From Candidatus Uhrbacteria bacterium (lineage in GTDB: Bacteria; Patescibacteriota; Patescibacteriia; UBA9934; UBA9568): DNA of 49,495 nt. Under the pieces are notes generated by a model. The model was given only the letters and a program-made list of their open reading frames with translations, was not told where the DNA came from and did no database searches. Shown in pieces: positions 49,487 through 49,495 of the stretch. The stretch's first letter is position 1. Each line of letters starts with the position of its first letter. The stretch is from NCBI GenBank assembly GCA_003497135.1, contig DNKR01000049.1:2516-52010 (forward strand), written 5' to 3'. Both the position numbers and the translations under genes were made by a program.

Positions 49487-49495
49487 CTTATTATT
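49469..49495 (+). CDS. Possible start of a further gene, cut by the window edge
   Basis: An ATG at 49469 opens a frame (MLDDAKLII) that runs off the window. It follows a terminator and a TACAAT box and has T at -1... the base before ATG is T, matching the local pattern. Nine codons are too few to identify a product. Confidence 0.3.

Overview
The window reads as a contiguous piece of a small, AT-rich bacterial chromosome, most likely from the Candidate Phyla Radiation (Patescibacteria). This is inferred from shortened housekeeping proteins (AlaRS without a C-Ala domain, RNA polymerase alpha without a C-terminal domain, a 126-aa ATP synthase delta), dense ATGA-coupled operons, abundant secreted repeat proteins and several families I associate with that group. 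UGA is used as an ordinary stop, so the SR1/Gracilibacteria code does not apply. I see no tRNA, rRNA, CRISPR array, insertion sequence or prophage. Of 53 called genes, 49 have T directly before ATG, no GTG or TTG start is needed, and almost none has a Shine-Dalgarno (SD) sequence.

Layout. 1-5690: F-type ATP synthase operon atpE-F-H-A-G-D-C, with a repeat fragment before atpE and another before atpC, closed by a terminator. 5687-9280: helicase-nuclease fusion, a DUF721/DciA-like protein and a small membrane protein. 9293-15103: rod-shape operon mreB-mreC-mreD, two phosphoribosyl genes (a phosphoribosyltransferase and PRPP synthetase) and PBP2. 15111-15496: a minus-strand orphan gene with its own promoter, strong SD and hairpin. 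15567-17174: a small acidic protein coupled to a beta-CASP ribonuclease. 17167-18599 (minus): era and a FecR-like membrane protein. 18643-22796: SpoU methyltransferase, glycosyltransferase, an anchored CARDB/TSP3/PKD surface protein and murJ. 22800-24666: alaS.

24678-28431: tandem promoters drive infA-rpmJ-rpsM-rpsK-rpsD-rpoA-rplQ-rplM-rpsI, ending at a terminator. 28460-34118: a surface-polysaccharide cluster (flippase, three glycosyltransferases, an O-antigen polymerase/ligase-like protein). 34112-38121 (minus): memo-like, priA, def, fmt, where PriA has lost its ATPase motifs. 38137-39610 (minus): secreted lysozyme-like protein with four C-terminal repeats. 39614-42343 (minus): clpB with a sigma-A promoter overlapping a CIRCE operator. 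42352-43187: a GC-rich orphan gene with a perfect SD. 43332-46529: WecG/TagA-type glycosyltransferase, a DUF5674 protein, a conserved hypothetical, and a large cysteine-ladder protein. 46600-49433: hairpin, gltX, and an EnvC-like M23 peptidase with terminator. A further gene may start at the right edge.

Together the genes cover energy conversion, envelope growth (MreBCD, PBP2, MurJ, M23 peptidase), surface glycans and surface proteins, and the translation core. The least explained parts are the cysteine-ladder protein and its neighbours, the two SD-bearing orphan cassettes, the degenerate PriA, and the TATG/leaderless initiation style.
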